This document shows, piece by piece, positions 8,577 through 17,476 of a stretch of 64,000 nucleotides of DNA. This stretch comes from Azoarcus sp. CIB. Its GTDB lineage: Bacteria > Pseudomonadota > Gammaproteobacteria > Burkholderiales > Rhodocyclaceae. A program made the translations under genes and the position numbers. Numbering within the stretch: the stretch's first letter is position 1; every line of letters begins with the position of its first letter. The stretch is from NCBI RefSeq assembly GCF_001190925.1, contig NZ_CP011072.1:4588001-4652000 (forward strand), written 5' to 3'. A model generated the notes under the pieces. That model saw only the letters and a program-made list of their open reading frames with translations. It was not told the origin of the DNA and made no database searches.

Positions 8577-9500
8577 ATGACGCAACGCCCATCCCTGTTC
8601 CACCGCATCCGCCCCGTTCGCGCCGCGATCCTTGCCGCAGGCGCACTCGCGGTGACAACCGCGCAGGCGGAAATCGCGCTCCGCGACGACACCGGCCGCG
8701 AAGTGAAGCTCGCACGCCCGGCCGAGCGCATCGTGAGCCTCGCCCCGCACGTCACCGAGCTGTTGTTCGCCGCCGGCGCCGGGGAGCGCGTCGTCGGCGC
8801 GGTTGCGTACAGCGATTACCCTGACGCGGCACGCAAGCTGCCGCGCGTGGGCGGCTACAGCAACGTCGACATGGAAGCAGTCGCGGCACTCAAGCCCGAC
8901 CTCGTGATCGCGTGGAAGAGCGGCAACCGCGACGCGCACCTGGACAAGCTCGCCGCGCTGGGCATCCCCGTCTTCATGAACGAACCGCGCAACCTGGACG
9001 ACGTCGCGCGCAGCCTGGAAACGCTAGCCAGGCTCGCCGGCACCGACGCGGCGGGCCGCACCGCCGCCGACGCATTCCGCGCGCGCAAGGGGGCGCTCGC
9101 GGCGCGTTTCGGGCAGCGTGCGCGCGTGCGCATGTTCTACCAGATCTGGGACAAGCCGCTGATGACGATCAACGACGAACACCTGATCTCGGACGTGGTC
9201 CGCCTGTGCGGCGGCGAAAACGTGTTCGGCAAGCTCACTCAGCTCGCGCCGACGATAGGCGTGGAAAGCGTGCTGGCGGCCGACCCCGAGGTGATCGTCG
9301 CGAGCGGCATGGGCGAGGCGCGCCCGGACTGGCTGGACAACTGGAAGCGCTGGCCCAAGCTTGCCGCGACGACGCGCGAGAACCTCTATTTCGTGCCGCC
9401 GGAGCTGATCCAGCGCCACACACCGCGCATCCTCGACGGGGCGACGACGCTGTGCGAGCAGCTGGACAAGGCGCGCGGCAAGCGCCCGGCCGGAACCTGA
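8577..9500 (+). CDS. btuF: Cobalamin/corrinoid-binding periplasmic protein (BtuF-like)
   Basis: A 307-residue ABC-transporter substrate-binding protein. The N-terminus is basic then hydrophobic, with a signal peptidase site near TTAQAEIAL. Core motifs are ERIVSLAPHVTELLFAAGAG and VVGAVAYSDYPDAARKLPRVGGY, typical of BtuF-type vitamin B12 binders (helical-backbone metal-receptor fold). The start at 8577 gives an ordinary signal peptide; the open frame upstream lies over the radical SAM gene. No permease or ATPase gene is next to it, so its ABC partners must be elsewhere. Haem or siderophore binding is less likely given the cobalamin neighbours. Confidence 0.85.
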   Translation: MTQRPSLFHRIRPVRAAILAAGALAVTTAQAEIALRDDTGREVKLARPAERIVSLAPHVTELLFAAGAGERVVGAVAYSDYPDAARKLPRVGGYSNVDMEAVAALKPDLVIAWKSGNRDAHLDKLAALGIPVFMNEPRNLDDVARSLETLARLAGTDAAGRTAADAFRARKGALAARFGQRARVRMFYQIWDKPLMTINDEHLISDVVRLCGGENVFGKLTQLAPTIGVESVLAADPEVIVASGMGEARPDWLDNWKRWPKLAATTRENLYFVPPELIQRHTPRILDGATTLCEQLDKARGKRPAGT

Positions 9501-9516
9501 TGCGCCCCGGCTGCGC

Positions 9517-10650
9517 TCAGGCGCCGCGCGCGCGCTCGTAACGCTGACGCCAGTCGCGCCGCGAATCCTGCCACCACGCGCGGTCGAACACCCACGACAG
9601 CGTCGGCAGGAGGGGGGCCAGATAGGTGTTTGCCAAGGACTCGCCGCCGCACACCGGGACCTCGGGATCGACGCGCAGCACGCGCAGGCGTTCGGCCAGC
9701 GTGGGGTGGAAGTCGGCCTCGGACGCGGCACCGCCGAACATGTCGTGGATGTCCATCGGGCCGGGTTCCGGGCGGCGGAAGCCGGCAAGCACGCCCAGGC
9801 CCATCTCGCGGAAGGGGCGGATCAGCGGCTGGGGCGTGGTGCGGCTTTGCGCCATGACCTTGCGCCAGTAATCCTCGTTGAGGAAACGCTCCTTCAGCGC
9901 GACCTCGACAAGCGCTTCGCCGACCCGCTGCGCACCGACCACGCGCGCCGCGCCGGCATCGGCCTCGAACTCTTCCAGGCGCGACAGGCGCATCGCGGCG
10001 CGCAAGTCGCCCGCGGTCCAGTTGTCCAGCGCGCGACCGAGGCGCGGCGCATCCTCGATGCAGCGGTCGAGGGCGCGGAACCACCAGGCGCGCAGATGCC
10101 CCCACCAACCGTCCAGCCCGCGGCGCTGCGCCGCAAGATGGGCGAACTCGTGCGCGAGGATCGCGCCGAACTGGCGCCGGGTCACGCTGTGGGCCAGCGG
10201 CAGGCCGATCATCAGATGGGTTTCCAACGGACCGACCCAGCCCCAGCGGGGGCGCTGCAGGATCGCGGCGTTCATGTCACCGACGACCCACACCGCGTCG
10301 ATGTGGATGCCGCCAAAACGCTTGCCGGTGCGCTCGATGAGGCGAAACAGCCCTTCCGCGAGCTCCGGCGGCAGGCGCACGCCGTCGGGCCGGGCAACCG
10401 GCGCGAACAGCCAGCCGCACACCAGCACGCACAAGGCCGTCGCGATCAGGAAGCTGACGACCGCAGCCAAGGCCAGGACCACGTTGCCCGCAACCAGAGC
10501 GGACCAGGTTCCCCCTACCAGCAGCACCACGACGGCGCCCAGGGCGACCGCAACCAGCCCCATTGCCGCGAGGCCCGCTGTGGCGCGCAAACCGAGCCGG
10601 AACGCAAGACGTGCGCGAGTGCGCGAGAGGCGGTTTTGGACAGCTGCCAT
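9517..10650 (-). CDS. M48-family membrane metalloprotease
   Basis: A 377-residue protein with two N-terminal membrane segments (about residues 25-50 and 57-85) and a peptidase domain bearing the zinc motif HEFAH near residue 165 and the third ligand in EEFEADAGAA. Both are hallmarks of M48 (HtpX/Ste24-like) peptidases. The ATG at 10650 is preferred over an in-frame GTG at 10659 because CGGAG lies eight bases before it. It is divergent from the helicase gene. Likely role is membrane or envelope protein turnover; the substrate is unknown. Confidence 0.85.
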   Translation of the reverse strand: MAAVQNRLSRTRARLAFRLGLRATAGLAAMGLVAVALGAVVVLLVGGTWSALVAGNVVLALAAVVSFLIATALCVLVCGWLFAPVARPDGVRLPPELAEGLFRLIERTGKRFGGIHIDAVWVVGDMNAAILQRPRWGWVGPLETHLMIGLPLAHSVTRRQFGAILAHEFAHLAAQRRGLDGWWGHLRAWWFRALDRCIEDAPRLGRALDNWTAGDLRAAMRLSRLEEFEADAGAARVVGAQRVGEALVEVALKERFLNEDYWRKVMAQSRTTPQPLIRPFREMGLGVLAGFRRPEPGPMDIHDMFGGAASEADFHPTLAERLRVLRVDPEVPVCGGESLANTYLAPLLPTLSWVFDRAWWQDSRRDWRQRYERARGA

Positions 10651-10938
10651 GCGTGGCACTCCGAGAAACCATGATCGAAACGCGGAATATACTTAACAAG
10701 AAGTAAGCGCAACATTGCACCTTAGTGATACACACACCAACAATTTGCATATAAATCAATGCAAAGGCCGCGCAAACCGGGGAGAATCCGCTTACGCAAC
10801 TCTTGTTGCGCCGCACGAAAAAAGTGTAGTATCGCAACACCTGTGTCCTTGACCAATCGGTCGCAGGCCCTTCGATAACACCTTGTTGCGACTATTTCCG
10901 GTCGCACTACCCTGCCCGCCTCGATTGGTGTCGCTCTA
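10651..10938. other. Divergent intergenic region with helicase leader
   Basis: About 290 bases without a gene, AT-richer than the surroundings. A short hairpin GCAACTCTTGTTGC occurs at 10798-10811. Two weak plus-strand promoter candidates are TTGCGC (10806) with TAGTAT (10827), and TTGACC (10849) with GATAAC (10874). Either would leave an untranslated leader for the RhlE-type helicase gene, as is common for cold-responsive helicases. Confidence 0.35.
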
Positions 10939-12522
10939 ATGCAGCGACAGGCCGTCGCTGGAGCATCCTTCTTGATCAATTCCGAAGTTTCCTTCGCCAG
11001 TCTTGGACTGGCCGAACCCCTTTTGCGCGCCATTTCCGAGTCGGGCTACACGCAGCCGACACCGATCCAGGCGCAGGCGATTCCCCTGGTGCTGGCCGGC
11101 GGCGACCTGCTTGCCGCAGCCCAGACCGGCACCGGCAAGACCGCCGGCTTCACGCTGCCGCTGCTGCACCGGCTGTCCACAAGCTCGGCCAGCGCCCCCA
11201 AGGCGGGGCGCCCCCGCTGCCTGATCCTCACCCCGACGCGCGAGCTCGCAGCACAGGTCGAGGAATCGGTGCAGACCTACGGCAAGCACATGCCGCTGAC
11301 CTCGATGGTCATGTTCGGCGGCGTGAACATCAATCCGCAGATCTCGGCGCTGAAGAAGCGCGTCGACATCCTCGTCGCGACGCCGGGGCGTCTGCTGGAC
11401 CATGCCGGCCAGAAGACCGTCGACCTGTCGGGGGTCGAGATCCTCGTCCTCGACGAAGCCGACCGCATGCTCGACATGGGCTTCATCCGCGACATCCGCA
11501 AGGTGCTCGCGATGCTGCCCAAGCAGCGCCAGAACCTGCTGTTCTCGGCGACCTTCTCGGACGAGATCCGTTCGCTCGCCAACGGCCTGCTGAACAACCC
11601 GGGCTGCGTCGAAGTGGCACGCCGCAACACGACCACCGAACTGGTCGAACAGTCCGTGTATTCGGTGCCGCAGAAACAGAAGCGCGATCTGCTCGTGCAT
11701 CTGGTCAAGGAACACGACTGGCACCAGGTGCTGGTGTTCACGCGCACCAAGCACGGCGCCAACCGGCTGGCCGAATACCTCGGCAAACACGGCATCCCGG
11801 CCGCCGCGATCCACGGCAATAAGAGCCAAGCGGCACGCACGCGCGCGCTGTCGCAGTTCAAGGACAACTCGCTGCCGGTGCTGGTCGCAACCGACATCGC
11901 GGCGCGCGGCCTGGACATCGACCAGCTGCCGCAGGTGGTGAACTTCGAGCTGCCAAACGTGCCGGAAGACTACGTGCACCGCATCGGCCGCACCGGCCGC
12001 GCGGGATCGAGCGGCAAGGCGATTTCCTTCGTCGACAGCGAGGAGAGGCCCTACCTCGCGTCGATCGAGCGCCTGATCAAGCGCACCATCGATCGCGCCA
12101 CCGTGCCGGAATTCGTGACCCACGCGCCCGATCCGGGCGACAGCGAGCGACCGCCGCGCGACCCGCGCCAGTCGTCGGGACGGCGCAACGATAGCCGTGC
12201 GCCGCGCCAGCCGCTTGCAGAACGCCCGGCGCCGCGCACGCAGCCGCACGGGGCGAACCGCCAGCCGGCACGGCAGGGCGCACAGGCCGACGGCGGCAAG
12301 CCGGCAAACCGCCCGGCCCGCAGCGGGGAGGCGCAGGCCAATCGCCCTGCACGCAACGGCGAGGCGAACAAGGCCGGCGCACCGCGTGGCCAGGAGCCCA
12401 GCGGCAACCGTGCGCCGCGCACGGGCGACGCCCCGCGCGCACCGGCGCGTCAGGATACGGGACGTAGCCCCGCGCCGCGCGCAGCGCTCTTCAACGCAAA
12501 GCCGGGCAATCGCGGCGGCTGA
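10939..12522 (+). CDS. rhlE: DEAD-box RNA helicase, RhlE type
   Basis: A 527-residue ATP-dependent RNA helicase. All core motifs are visible: Q motif GYTQPTPIQ, motif I AQTGTGKT, Ia PTRELA, II DEAD, III SAT, and [10 protein letters not shown]. The two RecA-like domains span about residues 20-380. The final ~135 residues are low-complexity, rich in Arg, Pro, Ala, Asn and Gly with recurring NRPAR units, typical of RhlE tails that bind RNA. No clear ribosome-binding site precedes the ATG; a TTG at 10972 in LINSEVSF is an alternative start. Expected role is RNA remodelling in ribosome assembly or decay. Confidence 0.92.
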   Translation: MQRQAVAGASFLINSEVSFASLGLAEPLLRAISESGYTQPTPIQAQAIPLVLAGGDLLAAAQTGTGKTAGFTLPLLHRLSTSSASAPKAGRPRCLILTPTRELAAQVEESVQTYGKHMPLTSMVMFGGVNINPQISALKKRVDILVATPGRLLDHAGQKTVDLSGVEILVLDEADRMLDMGFIRDIRKVLAMLPKQRQNLLFSATFSDEIRSLANGLLNNPGCVEVARRNTTTELVEQSVYSVPQKQKRDLLVHLVKEHDWHQVLVFTRTKHGANRLAEYLGKHGIPAAAIHGNKSQAARTRALSQFKDNSLPVLVATDIAARGLDIDQLPQVVNFELPNVPEDYVHRIGRTGRAGSSGKAISFVDSEERPYLASIERLIKRTIDRATVPEFVTHAPDPGDSERPPRDPRQSSGRRNDSRAPRQPLAERPAPRTQPHGANRQPARQGAQADGGKPANRPARSGEAQANRPARNGEANKAGAPRGQEPSGNRAPRTGDAPRAPARQDTGRSPAPRAALFNAKPGNRGG

Positions 12523-12544
12523 GCGTCACCGCGACGGGTGCGGC

Positions 12545-13264
12545 TCAGCCGCGCCGCACCCCGACGATCTTCTGATAGAGACCACCGAACAAGGTGGTCT
12601 TTTTCCATGCGAATTCCTCGCCCAGCGGCGACAGCGCCGTGATGTCGACGTCGAGCAGCGAGGGCGCGAAAGGCTCGAGCCAGCGGAACACCTGCGCCAT
12701 GACCGGACGCAGGGGGTGCCATGGGCGGGTGCGATGGTAATCGACGAACACGATCTTGCCGCCCGGCTCGACCGCCCCGAGCAGGTTGTGCACGATGCAC
12801 GCGCGCTCGACCGGCGGCACTTCATGCAGCAGGAAGAAACAGCACACGGCTTCGTGCGACCCGGCCGCGAGGCAATCCGGTCGCGCCAGATCGCCCTGAC
12901 GCACCTCGGCATGCGCGAGACCGTCGAGCTTGCGGCGAGCGTTCGCGACCTGGATCGGCGCCACGTCGATGACGTCGAGCGCCCCGTTGCAGCCGACGCG
13001 CTCGGCGAGCAGGCGCGAGAACGGGCCATAGACGCACGCCGCCTGCAACAGGCGCTGTCCCGGAGCGAACTCCTCGACTGCCGCTCGCATCAGGCGCCGG
13101 GCATTGCCCCACAGGATGGCCGAAACGACCCATTCGCGGTCGAGCCAGGGCAGGGTGCGATGGCTGAGATAGGCCCAGTGATAGGTGCGCGACAGGTAGG
13201 ACGGCACCGCACAGGCTTTTGTCACGGGCTGCATCATGGCGGAATCGGCAGAAATCTGTGTCAT
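12545..13264 (-). CDS. rquA: Rhodoquinone biosynthesis enzyme RquA
   Basis: A 240-residue class I SAM-dependent methyltransferase-like protein. YLSRTYHWAYLSHRTLPWLD, then WVVSAILWGNARRL and LLQAACVYGPFSRLLAERV, match the characteristic N-terminal half of RquA, and CCFFLLHEVPP lies in the later core. RquA converts ubiquinone to rhodoquinone, the low-potential quinone used by fumarate reductase under low oxygen; it is a diverged methyltransferase that uses SAM. The start is uncertain: ATGs at 13312, 13276, 13264 and 13237 are in frame, and GGCGGGC precedes the one at 13264. The gene converges on rhlE and is divergent from the cobalamin riboswitch. Confidence 0.8.
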   Translation of the reverse strand: MTQISADSAMMQPVTKACAVPSYLSRTYHWAYLSHRTLPWLDREWVVSAILWGNARRLMRAAVEEFAPGQRLLQAACVYGPFSRLLAERVGCNGALDVIDVAPIQVANARRKLDGLAHAEVRQGDLARPDCLAAGSHEAVCCFFLLHEVPPVERACIVHNLLGAVEPGGKIVFVDYHRTRPWHPLRPVMAQVFRWLEPFAPSLLDVDITALSPLGEEFAWKKTTLFGGLYQKIVGVRRG

Positions 13265-13407
13265 GCCCGCCAGCATAACCGTATCCGCAGCGGGGCGGAA
13301 CGCCGGTTGCATACCCCGAGAGTATTCACCGGGATGCGGACTACCCGACTCGGGCAGGCGGCTCGAAAGCTGTTGCCGGATGTGCTGCCGAATGACGTAA
13401 CGGCTAC

Positions 13408-13436
13408 TTGCGCGCCCTGTCCGCTTCCCCTATTCT
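13408..13436 (+). promoter_or_regulatory. Candidate sigma70 promoter of the riboswitch operon
   Basis: TTGCGC (13408-13413) and TATTCT (13431-13436) are separated by exactly 17 bases. Transcription would start near 13443, just before the first conserved riboswitch element. The match to consensus is moderate, but the position is right. Confidence 0.45.
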
Positions 13437-13452
13437 CTGCGCTGAATTCGAT

Positions 13453-13645
13453 CCGGGTTCCCCGCCATGCGACCGCGTGACGGGGTGAAACGGGAAGTCC
13501 GGTGAAGTCCGGGGGCACGCTCCCCTTGACCAGTCCGGCGCAGCCCCCGCTGCTGTAAGCCTGACGGATCCGCCATACGCCACTGAGCCTCGCGCTCGGG
13601 AAGGCGGCGGAATCCGAAAGAAGGTGAGCCAGAAGACCGGCCCGA
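13453..13645 (+). promoter_or_regulatory. Cobalamin (AdoCbl) riboswitch
   Basis: The conserved order of the B12 riboswitch is present: GACGGGGTGAAACGGGAAG, then GGTGAAGTCCGG, GCAGCCCCCGCTGCTGTAAG near 13540, the ACGCCACTGAGCC segment near 13577, CTCGGGAAGGCGGCGGAAT near 13595, and GAGCCAGAAGACCGGCC near 13626. It lies upstream of cobM and would switch the ring-building operon off when adenosylcobalamin is plentiful. The 193 bases between it and cobM show no obvious intrinsic terminator, so control could be at translation initiation. Confidence 0.93.
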
Positions 13646-13838
13646 TCGATTTGGAAGGTTTGTGCCCCGGGGTGTGGGCTTGCCGACTGGAATCCGATCG
13701 CGTCTGTCACGGGCCTCGAGCGCCCGAACGCAGCCACTCATCGACCCAGCCTCAAGTTGCGCCCGACCGTGCCGCCCGTCGGTGCCGTCGGCTGTCGCCA
13801 TCCCCCGGTGCTTGTTCAATGCACTCGCGGGGAGCCGT

Positions 13839-14648
13839 ATGCATTCCAAGTCCTTGCCGGGAACCGTGTGGTTCGTCGGCGCCGGCCCGGGCGATCCGGA
13901 CCTGATCACCGTGAAGGGGCGGCGCCTGCTCGAACAGGCGGGCGGCATCCTGTTCGCCGGTTCGCTGGTCGACCAGGCGGCGACGCTCTACGCGCCGGAA
14001 GGCTGCGCGATCCGCGATTCGAAGGACATGACGCTCGAGGAGATGGGCACGTGGCTGATCGACGCGGCATCGCGGTGCGTGACCGTCGTGCGGCTGCAGA
14101 CCGGTGATCCCGGCCTGTACGGCGCGCTCGTCGAGACGACGCGTCTGCTCGATGCGGCCGGCGTGCCGTGGAAGGTCGTGCCGGGCGTGTCCTCGGCGCT
14201 GGCCGCGGCCGCCGCGGCGGGTGAGACGCTGACGCTGCCGGAAGTGACGCAGACGGTGATCCTGACTCGCGTCGCGGGCCGCACGCCGATGCCCGCGGGC
14301 GAGGAGCTCGACGCGCTGGCCGCACACCGCACGACGCTGTGCATCTTCCTGTCGATCACGCTGCTGCACGAGGTGCAGGACGCGCTGCGCCGTGCCGGCT
14401 GGCCGGAGGACGCGCCCATCCTCGTCGTGCACAAGGCGAGCTGGCCGGGCGAGGAGAAGATCGTCCGCGGCACCCTCGCCGACATCAAGAAGAAGTGCCA
14501 GGCCGAGAAGATCGCGTCGCAGGCGATGATCATCGCGAGCCCCGCGCTGGGCGCGCGCGACTGGCCCGAGATCGCCCGTTCAAAACTCTACGACCCGGCC
14601 TTCAGCCACCGCTTCCGCCGGGCCACCGTCACGGAAGACGCATCATGA
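13839..14648 (+). CDS. cobM: Precorrin-4 C11-methyltransferase (CobM/CbiF)
   Basis: A 269-residue SAM-dependent tetrapyrrole methylase. Motifs: VWFVGAGPGDPDLITVKGRR at the N-terminus, VVRLQTGDPGLYGALVE near residue 80, and VVPGVSSALAAAAAAGETLT. It methylates C11 of (cobalt-)precorrin-4. The start is set by GGGGAG four bases before the ATG at 13839; the frame is open further upstream, over the leader. It is the first gene after the riboswitch and overlaps cbiX by four bases (ATGA). Confidence 0.94.
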   Translation: MHSKSLPGTVWFVGAGPGDPDLITVKGRRLLEQAGGILFAGSLVDQAATLYAPEGCAIRDSKDMTLEEMGTWLIDAASRCVTVVRLQTGDPGLYGALVETTRLLDAAGVPWKVVPGVSSALAAAAAAGETLTLPEVTQTVILTRVAGRTPMPAGEELDALAAHRTTLCIFLSITLLHEVQDALRRAGWPEDAPILVVHKASWPGEEKIVRGTLADIKKKCQAEKIASQAMIIASPALGARDWPEIARSKLYDPAFSHRFRRATVTEDAS

Positions 14649-15607
14649 AAAACACCACGATCCTGCTGGTCGGCCACGGCTCGCGCAACCGCGCGGGCAA
14701 CGACGAGATCGAACGCTTTGCCGCGGAGTGGCGCGCACGCCGCCCCGAGTGGCGCATCGAGGCCTGCTTCATCGAGTACGCCGACGTGCTGCTCGACGCG
14801 GGACTCGACCGTGCGGCGGCCGGCGCTGCGCGCGTGATCGTGATCCCCTTCATCCTCAACGCAGCGGGCCACGTGAAGATGGAGATCCCGGCGGCGATCG
14901 AGCAGGCGCGCGAACGCCACCCCGCCGTCGCCTTCGAATGCACGCGCCACCTCGGCATGGGACGCGAGATTTTTGACGTGCTGATGGGCCGGCTCGACCG
15001 CCTGATGCACGCGCTGCACATGCCGGACCCCTGCACCACGGGCGTGATCCTGCTGGGCCGCGGATCGTCGGACGCGGGCGCGAACGGCGAGCTCGCGAAG
15101 ATGGCGCGCTGGATCTTCGAGGACAGCGACCACGAGCTCGTCGAGCTCGCCTTCACCGGCGTGACCTGGCCGCGGCTGGAGACGGCGGTGCAGCGCCAGG
15201 TGCGTCTGGGGATGACGCAGATCGCGGTGGTGCCGGTGTATCTCTTCACCGGCGTGCTGATCGAGCGCATCGACGCGCAGCTCGCGCGGCTGCGCGCGCA
15301 GTACCCGCAGATCGCGTTCGCTCTGGGCACGCATTTCGGCTTCGACGCGGGCGTCTTCGAGCTGGTCGAGGCGCGCGTCGCCGACGCCGGTGAAGCCTCG
15401 CTGCTCGAATGCGACGGCTGCAAGTATCGCCTGGCCGCCGAGGCCGAGCACCTGCACGACCATAGTCATACCGCGGGCCATCACGACCACGACGGGCACG
15501 ACCCTCACCACCACCATGATCACGGCCATGCCCACCACGATCATGGCCACGGCTGTTCCCACCACCACGCGCCGCACGCCGGCTGCGCCCAACCCGCCCA
15601 CGCCTGA
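14645..15607 (+). CDS. cbiX: Sirohydrochlorin cobaltochelatase CbiX, long form with His-rich tail
   Basis: A 320-residue protein made of two chelatase-like halves: LLVGHGSRNRAGNDEI with the metal-binding histidine at the start, and VILLGRGSSDAGANGE in the middle. It inserts cobalt into sirohydrochlorin, the step that defines the cobalt-early route. After the core there is a CxxC motif (LECDGCKYR) and then a ~50-residue C-terminal tail with over twenty histidines. Long CbiX proteins are known to carry a His-rich region and a CxxC-linked Fe-S cluster; here the tail probably stores or delivers cobalt. Overlaps cobM by four bases. Confidence 0.92.
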   Translation: MKNTTILLVGHGSRNRAGNDEIERFAAEWRARRPEWRIEACFIEYADVLLDAGLDRAAAGAARVIVIPFILNAAGHVKMEIPAAIEQARERHPAVAFECTRHLGMGREIFDVLMGRLDRLMHALHMPDPCTTGVILLGRGSSDAGANGELAKMARWIFEDSDHELVELAFTGVTWPRLETAVQRQVRLGMTQIAVVPVYLFTGVLIERIDAQLARLRAQYPQIAFALGTHFGFDAGVFELVEARVADAGEASLLECDGCKYRLAAEAEHLHDHSHTAGHHDHDGHDPHHHHDHGHAHHDHGHGCSHHHAPHAGCAQPAHA

Positions 15608-15610
15608 ACC

Positions 15611-16297
15611 ATGCACAGCAACGTCGTCACCGAACAGCTCACCGCCGCCGGGCGCGCGATCGAGCACGATTCCTTCGCCATCATCGACGCCGAGGTCGGC
15701 CGCCACGACTATCGCCCCGAACAGTGGCCGGTCGTGCGCCGCATGATCCACGCCAACGCGGACTTCGAATTCAACGGCCTGACCGACTTCCACCCGGAGG
15801 CCGTCACGGCAGGCCTGACAGCGATCCTCGCCGGCGGCACGCGCATCGTCGCCGACGTCGAGATGATTTGCGTCGGCCTGTCGGCCTCACGACTCGCGTA
15901 CTTCGGCATGAGCACGCACCAGTTCATCTCGGACGCGGACGTGATCGCCCAGGCGAAGGCCGAGGAGACCACGCGTGCGGTGCAGGCGATGCGGAAGGCG
16001 CACCGCCAGGGCCTGCTCGACGGTGCGATCGTGGGCATCGGCAATGCGCCGACGGCGCTGATCGAAGTCGTACGCCTGATCCGCGAGGAAGGCGCGCAGC
16101 CGGCGCTGGTGATTGGCATGCCGGTCGGCTTCGTGTCGGCGGCCGAGTCGAAGGACCTGATGGCGGAGGTCGCCAATGTGCCGTGGATTGTGATCCGCGG
16201 CCGCAAGGGCGGCTCGACGCTGGTCGTCGCGGCGATCCACGCGCTGCTCGGCATCGCCGAAGCGCGCCAGCGCGAACAGCAGGCGCTGACGGCGTAA
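15611..16297 (+). CDS. cobH: Precorrin-8X methylmutase (CobH/CbiC)
   Basis: A 228-residue methylmutase that moves the C11 methyl group to C12, giving hydrogenobyrinate or cobyrinate. The catalytic histidine lies in RRMIHANADFEF near residue 42. Other family segments are GLSASRLAYFGMSTHQFISD, AIVGIGNAPTALIEVVRLI and VIGMPVGFVSAAESKD. It starts three bases after cbiX, and translation is probably coupled. Length is normal. Confidence 0.95.
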   Translation: MHSNVVTEQLTAAGRAIEHDSFAIIDAEVGRHDYRPEQWPVVRRMIHANADFEFNGLTDFHPEAVTAGLTAILAGGTRIVADVEMICVGLSASRLAYFGMSTHQFISDADVIAQAKAEETTRAVQAMRKAHRQGLLDGAIVGIGNAPTALIEVVRLIREEGAQPALVIGMPVGFVSAAESKDLMAEVANVPWIVIRGRKGGSTLVVAAIHALLGIAEARQREQQALTA

Positions 16298-16312
16298 GCG
16301 GAGACGCGATCG

Positions 16313-17476
16313 ATGGCAGCAGGGCACGCCTTGCAGGAGAAGGTGCGCAAGGGGGACGCGAAGCGCGAGCGGGGAAACCGCACCGGCTTCACGACCGGCG
16401 CGAACTCGGCCGCCGCGGCGACTGCGGCGACACTCGGGCTCGTGCAGGGCGAAATCCCGGCGGAGATCGAGTGCGTGCTGCCGAACACGATGCAGGTCGT
16501 ATTCCGCATCACCGACGGGCGCGTCGACGGCGATTGCGCGCACGCGGTGAGCATCAAGGACGCGGGCGACGACCCGGACGCGACCGACAAGGCGCACCTG
16601 ACCGCCGACGTGCGACGCATCCCGAACGGCGGCGGCGAGGTGATCCTGAAGGGCGGGCCCGGTGTCGGCGTCGTCACGAAGCCCGGCCTCGGGCTGGAGG
16701 TCGGCGGCCCGGCGATCAACCCGGTGCCGCACAGGAACATCTGCGAAAACGTCGCCCGTGCGGGTGCCTCGATCCTCGCCGCGGGCGACAGCCTGGAGGT
16801 GACGATCTCGGTGCCGGGCGGCGAGGCGATGGCGAAGAAGACGCTGAATGCGCGGCTGGGCATCCTCGGCGGCATCTCAATCCTCGGCACGACCGGGATC
16901 GTGCGCCCCTACTCGACCGCGGCCTTCCGCGCGAGCGTGATCCAGGCGGTCGACGTCGCGGCGAACCAGGGCCACACGGCCGTCGTGTTCACGACCGGCG
17001 GGCGCACCGAGAAGTGCGCGATGCGCGAATTCCCCGAACTCGACGAGGCCTGCTTCGTCCAGATGGGCGACTTCGTCAAGGCGGCGTTCTCGACCGCAGT
17101 GAAGCAGGGGATGCAGCGCGTCATCGTCGGCGCAATGGTCGGCAAGCTGACGAAGATCGCGCAGGGCCTGTCGGTGACGCACGCGTGGCGCGAGGAGATC
17201 GACCGCCAGCTGATCGCCGACGCAGCGACCGAGGTCGGCGCACCGACGGATGTCGTCGAGCAGATCCGCGCTGCCGAGACCGCGCGCTTCGCCGCCGAAA
17301 GCCTTGCCGAACTGGGGCTCACCGTGCCCTTTCACCGCGCGCTCGCGGTCCGTGCGATCCGCAGCCTGCGGGAACGCTACCCCGGCCCGCACCGCCTCAC
17401 CGTGCTCGCCTGCAATTTCGAGGGTGTGCCCATCGTTACAGTGGAGGAATCCGAATGTCTGACCCTCGCTGCCTGA
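16313..17476 (+). CDS. cbiD: Cobalt-precorrin-5B C1-methyltransferase (CbiD)
   Basis: A 387-residue CbiD-family enzyme, the C1 methyltransferase of the cobalt-early route, which has no homologue among the CobA-type methylases. Family motifs: RTGFTTGANSAAAATAA near residue 23, GGGEVILKGGPGVGVVTKPG, and LGILGGISILGTTGIVRPYS. Its presence, with CbiX and CbiG, argues against the oxygen-dependent CobG/CobF route. It ends 22 bases inside cbiET. Confidence 0.95.
   Translation: MAAGHALQEKVRKGDAKRERGNRTGFTTGANSAAAATAATLGLVQGEIPAEIECVLPNTMQVVFRITDGRVDGDCAHAVSIKDAGDDPDATDKAHLTADVRRIPNGGGEVILKGGPGVGVVTKPGLGLEVGGPAINPVPHRNICENVARAGASILAAGDSLEVTISVPGGEAMAKKTLNARLGILGGISILGTTGIVRPYSTAAFRASVIQAVDVAANQGHTAVVFTTGGRTEKCAMREFPELDEACFVQMGDFVKAAFSTAVKQGMQRVIVGAMVGKLTKIAQGLSVTHAWREEIDRQLIADAATEVGAPTDVVEQIRAAETARFAAESLAELGLTVPFHRALAVRAIRSLRERYPGPHRLTVLACNFEGVPIVTVEESECLTLAA

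Noticed and set aside
15724-17454. A ~580-residue N-terminal extension of CbiET
   Set aside because: It overlaps cobH and cbiD in another frame; the ribosome site and family start support 17455.
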